The notes below the pieces were generated by a model. The model did no database searches. It saw only the letters and a list, made by a program, of their open reading frames with translations, and was not told the origin of the DNA. The translations under genes were made by a program, and so were the position numbers. Positions 61,852 to 64,000 of a stretch of 64,000 bases of DNA are shown one piece after another. How positions within the stretch are numbered: the first letter of the stretch is position 1; every line of letters starts with the position of its first letter. The stretch is from QFNR01 sp043842855 (lineage in GTDB: Bacteria > Pseudomonadota > Gammaproteobacteria > Burkholderiales > Neisseriaceae), in contig JBBPJF010000002.1 of the NCBI GenBank assembly GCA_043842855.1, forward strand, positions 186,001 through 250,000. Reading direction: 5' to 3'.

Positions 61852-64000
61852 TTGAGGATAAAAAAATTGGCACTGCTAACAGCCTGTGTCATGGCAGCAG
61901 TGGGAGCTAAGCAAGTGGAGGCAACTGAAGGAAAAATCCATGGGCTGCCCCGTGGCCGTATAGGGCAAAAAGCTCGGGCTGTCAAAAGACATTTGAATTG
62001 TTGCCATTCATCTAAGTTTTTTCATCCCATTGACCCTGTGCGGATGAGTGGAGCGGAAATTCCAGGAGATGGTGGGCTGAGGTTGAGCGCTGAAGGTAAA
62101 GTGGAAGGGGTGGGGGAAGAGCAAATCAAGCTCGAAAAAAATGTCATTGCTGAGCAAAAGGGCCAAATTTTAAATTCAAATTATTTAATTTATTTGAATG
62201 GTTGGATTCGTTCAGGGTCTTTCACGTTAAAAAGAGGGGCTCAACTACTTAGTGGAAATACTTTGCATTACAACGTGAAGGATCGTCTAGGTACTGTAGA
62301 AGATTTTCACTTCATTCATGAGGGGAAACGTTTTCCGCTACAGGCTGAGGGAAAGAAACTTCGCATGCTTTCGGAGGATTCTTATCAATTGCAAGAGGCC
62401 AAGTTAAATACCTGTGAGCCTGGGGATGATAGTTGGTATTTAAAGACGAAGGAAGTTCAATTAGATTACGCACGAAATGTTGGTATTGCTAAGCAAACTC
62501 AGCTTGTCTTTTTCGGTGTGCCGCTTTTTATGGTGCCCTGGTTTGATTTTCCCTTAAATGGTAATAGGAAAAGTGGTTTTTTGAGTCCGATGATTGGACT
62601 AAAGTCAAGCACTGGTTTGGGAATAGCCGTGCCATACTACTTTAATTTGGCACCTAACTACGATGCAACATTGACACCTCACTTCTATTCTAAGCGTGGG
62701 CTTGCTGTAGAGGGAGAGTTCCGTTATCTATTCCCGCATTTTTCTGGAAAACTTTTAGGGCAATTTTTAGCCCGCGATAGAGCCGCGGAAGAAAAAGATC
62801 GTTATCTACTAAGTATGCGTCACCTGCAACAGCTTACTCCAAAGTTATCTTTAGGGATAGATTATAGTAGAGTTTCTGATGAACATTATTTCGAGGATTT
62901 TGGTAGCAGAGTTGACGCAGCAGACAATAGTCATCTCAATCAGCAAATTTGGTTAGATTATCGTGATGAGTTAGCCGGGGGAAATCTTCACACATTCTTC
63001 ACGTTTCAAAGACATCAAAATTTCCATGGCTCTAAAGGTGAGATAGATGAACCTTACGCCTTGGAACCTCAGCTAAACCTGAGGTGGTTTAAATCTTTTG
63101 AGGGTCGTACAGAGTTAGAAGTATTGACTCAAATCAGTAATTTTAGACATAGTACCAAGCCTATGGGGTTTAGGAGCTTCTTTTATCCCAGTGTAACCTG
63201 GAATTGGTCTAACGAGTGGGTTTTTTTACGGCCTCGTTTAGGTTTGCATGCTTCTTACTACTCGCTTAGTCCCTATAAGTCGTCTACTAGTTCAGCTTCT
63301 GTATATCGCTCTAAACAACACTTCTATCGTGTATTACCTATCGTAAGCTTAGATTCTGGCCTGATATTTGAACGTCCATTGCGGCTTCACCAGCATCGAT
63401 ATGTACAAACTTTAGAACCAAGATTCTTTTATTCCTACATACCTTATCGAAATCAGGCTGCATTACCCAATTTTGATAGTGAAACATTAGAGCCTTCATT
63501 CCCTAGTTTATTTCGGGAAAATAGATTAACAGGTGAAGATAGGATAGCTGAAGCTAACGATTTATCTTATAGTTTGCTCAGTCGGATCTATGACCTCAAT
63601 AGTGGTAAAGAAGTATTGGTGGCTGGAGTGGGACAGCGTTTCGCTCTAAGCAGACTCCATCCAATAATGGATGCAATAAGTAAACAAAGCAAAAAAGAAA
63701 GGCCAGGTGTCGGTACTTTATTGTTTGCAAGGGGCTATCTGGGGAATAAATTTACTTTACAAACGGATATGTATTTTAACCATACGCCAAGGACTGACAG
63801 CCGTTATGCGGTCAGATTGGGTTATAATGCTGGGGAGAATAAGGTGCTTAATCTGTCCTATCGTTATAATTCGGAGAATCCTAGGTTTAGCAGGCGGCAC
63901 AGAAAAGTGAACCAACTTGATTTTTCCTTTCAATGGCCGGTAGCTAGGGACTATTCGTTGGTTGGGCATTCTACTTATTCTCTGTCTGATCACCGTCCAT
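61852..64000 (+). CDS. lptD: LPS-assembly protein LptD, partial at right edge
   Basis: The frame runs from TTG 61852 to the window end: 716 codons, with the C-terminus missing. A signal-like N-terminus (LRIKKLALLTACVMAAVG) precedes the periplasmic OstA domain (LEKNVIAEQKGQILNSNYLIY, about 90-240) with a TCEPGDDSWYLKT Cys motif; the adjacent pair CC near residue 54 may supply the N-terminal disulfide partners. The barrel follows, with FFGVPLFMVPWFDFPLN, LEPRFFYSYIPYRNQAALPNFDS and FRENRLTGEDRIAEAND, hallmarks of LptD. With LptE it inserts lipopolysaccharide into the outer leaflet. TTG start; RBS-like AAAGGG at 61834-61839. The next in-frame ATG would cut the signal sequence. Confidence 0.95.
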   Translation, partial: MRIKKLALLTACVMAAVGAKQVEATEGKIHGLPRGRIGQKARAVKRHLNCCHSSKFFHPIDPVRMSGAEIPGDGGLRLSAEGKVEGVGEEQIKLEKNVIAEQKGQILNSNYLIYLNGWIRSGSFTLKRGAQLLSGNTLHYNVKDRLGTVEDFHFIHEGKRFPLQAEGKKLRMLSEDSYQLQEAKLNTCEPGDDSWYLKTKEVQLDYARNVGIAKQTQLVFFGVPLFMVPWFDFPLNGNRKSGFLSPMIGLKSSTGLGIAVPYYFNLAPNYDATLTPHFYSKRGLAVEGEFRYLFPHFSGKLLGQFLARDRAAEEKDRYLLSMRHLQQLTPKLSLGIDYSRVSDEHYFEDFGSRVDAADNSHLNQQIWLDYRDELAGGNLHTFFTFQRHQNFHGSKGEIDEPYALEPQLNLRWFKSFEGRTELEVLTQISNFRHSTKPMGFRSFFYPSVTWNWSNEWVFLRPRLGLHASYYSLSPYKSSTSSASVYRSKQHFYRVLPIVSLDSGLIFERPLRLHQHRYVQTLEPRFFYSYIPYRNQAALPNFDSETLEPSFPSLFRENRLTGEDRIAEANDLSYSLLSRIYDLNSGKEVLVAGVGQRFALSRLHPIMDAISKQSKKERPGVGTLLFARGYLGNKFTLQTDMYFNHTPRTDSRYAVRLGYNAGENKVLNLSYRYNSENPRFSRRHRKVNQLDFSFQWPVARDYSLVGHSTYSLSDHRP

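Noticed and set aside
1..64000. CRISPR array, rRNA genes, intact insertion sequences, prophage
   Set aside because: No regularly spaced repeats, rRNA signatures, transposase or phage structural genes were seen on either strand.

Overview
The window comes from a Gram-negative proteobacterium with an A+T-rich chromosome. It carries lptD (outer-membrane LPS assembly), a Tat-exported PhoX-type phosphatase, a NodT-type outer-membrane efflux lipoprotein and Lol-type lipoproteins. Several gene orders are typical of Beta/Gammaproteobacteria: cyaY divergent from lptM-lysA, lon-hupB-ppiD, tsaB-rimI, pyrB-pyrI, ppsA with ppsR, amgK divergent from lptD, and a Pro-Arg-His tRNA cluster. One gene does not fit that background: a clear 5-aminolevulinate synthase (C4 haem pathway), best known from Alphaproteobacteria and mitochondria. 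I cannot name the species. The many 0.5-1.7 kb gaps and the visibly decayed genes suggest a genome undergoing erosion, as in host-associated bacteria; this is inference.

Layout. 1-1.8 kb: a partial, very A+T-rich minus-strand gene running off the left edge that looks like VirB8 (type IV secretion), an orphan coiled-coil ORF and a gap. 1.8-4.6 kb: alpha/beta hydrolase and a two-component system. 4.8-7.6 kb: homoserine dehydrogenase, a TauE/SafE permease and a Nudix hydrolase. 7.7-14.7 kb: an accessory cluster with a SIMPL-type lipoprotein, UgpQ, the UgpBAEC glycerol-3-phosphate/glycerophosphodiester importer and a DmeF-like metal exporter. 14.7-16.4 kb: decayed DNA. 16.4-21.5 kb: typA, three tRNAs, dgt, lysC. 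22.2-25.1 kb: an MFS transporter, then a zeta-toxin pseudogene behind an intact antitoxin-like ORF. 26-33.6 kb: lysA, lptM, cyaY, pepN, lon, hupB. 33.7-37.4 kb: ppiD and the tsaB-rimI-(UDG/psi-like) operon. 38.6-46.8 kb: rppH-parE, pyrBI, ppsA, mrp. 47.9-52.4 kb: lysS, ppsR, phoX. 52.6-59 kb: a four-gene tripartite ABC efflux operon (HlyD adaptor, RbbA-like double ABC/permease fusion, ABC-2 permease, NodT outer-membrane factor). 59-64 kb: hemA (ALAS), a nested inverted repeat, an AmgK-like kinase and the 5' part of lptD.

How it works together. PhoX, UgpQ and UgpBAEC would let the cell scavenge phosphate from organic phosphoesters, although no phoBR lies in the window. Hom and LysC (aspartate family) and LysA (last step of lysine synthesis) supply threonine/methionine and lysine. 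PpsA and its regulator PpsR control the pyruvate-PEP node. Lon, HU, PpiD and LptD cover proteostasis and envelope biogenesis.

The most unusual items are the decaying epsilon/zeta-like toxin locus, the VirB8-like fragment, the ALAS gene, the lipoprotein form of UgpB, the UDG-fold protein without the catalytic cysteine set, and a three-level nested inverted repeat at about 60.3 kb. No CRISPR array, rRNA operon or intact insertion sequence was seen.
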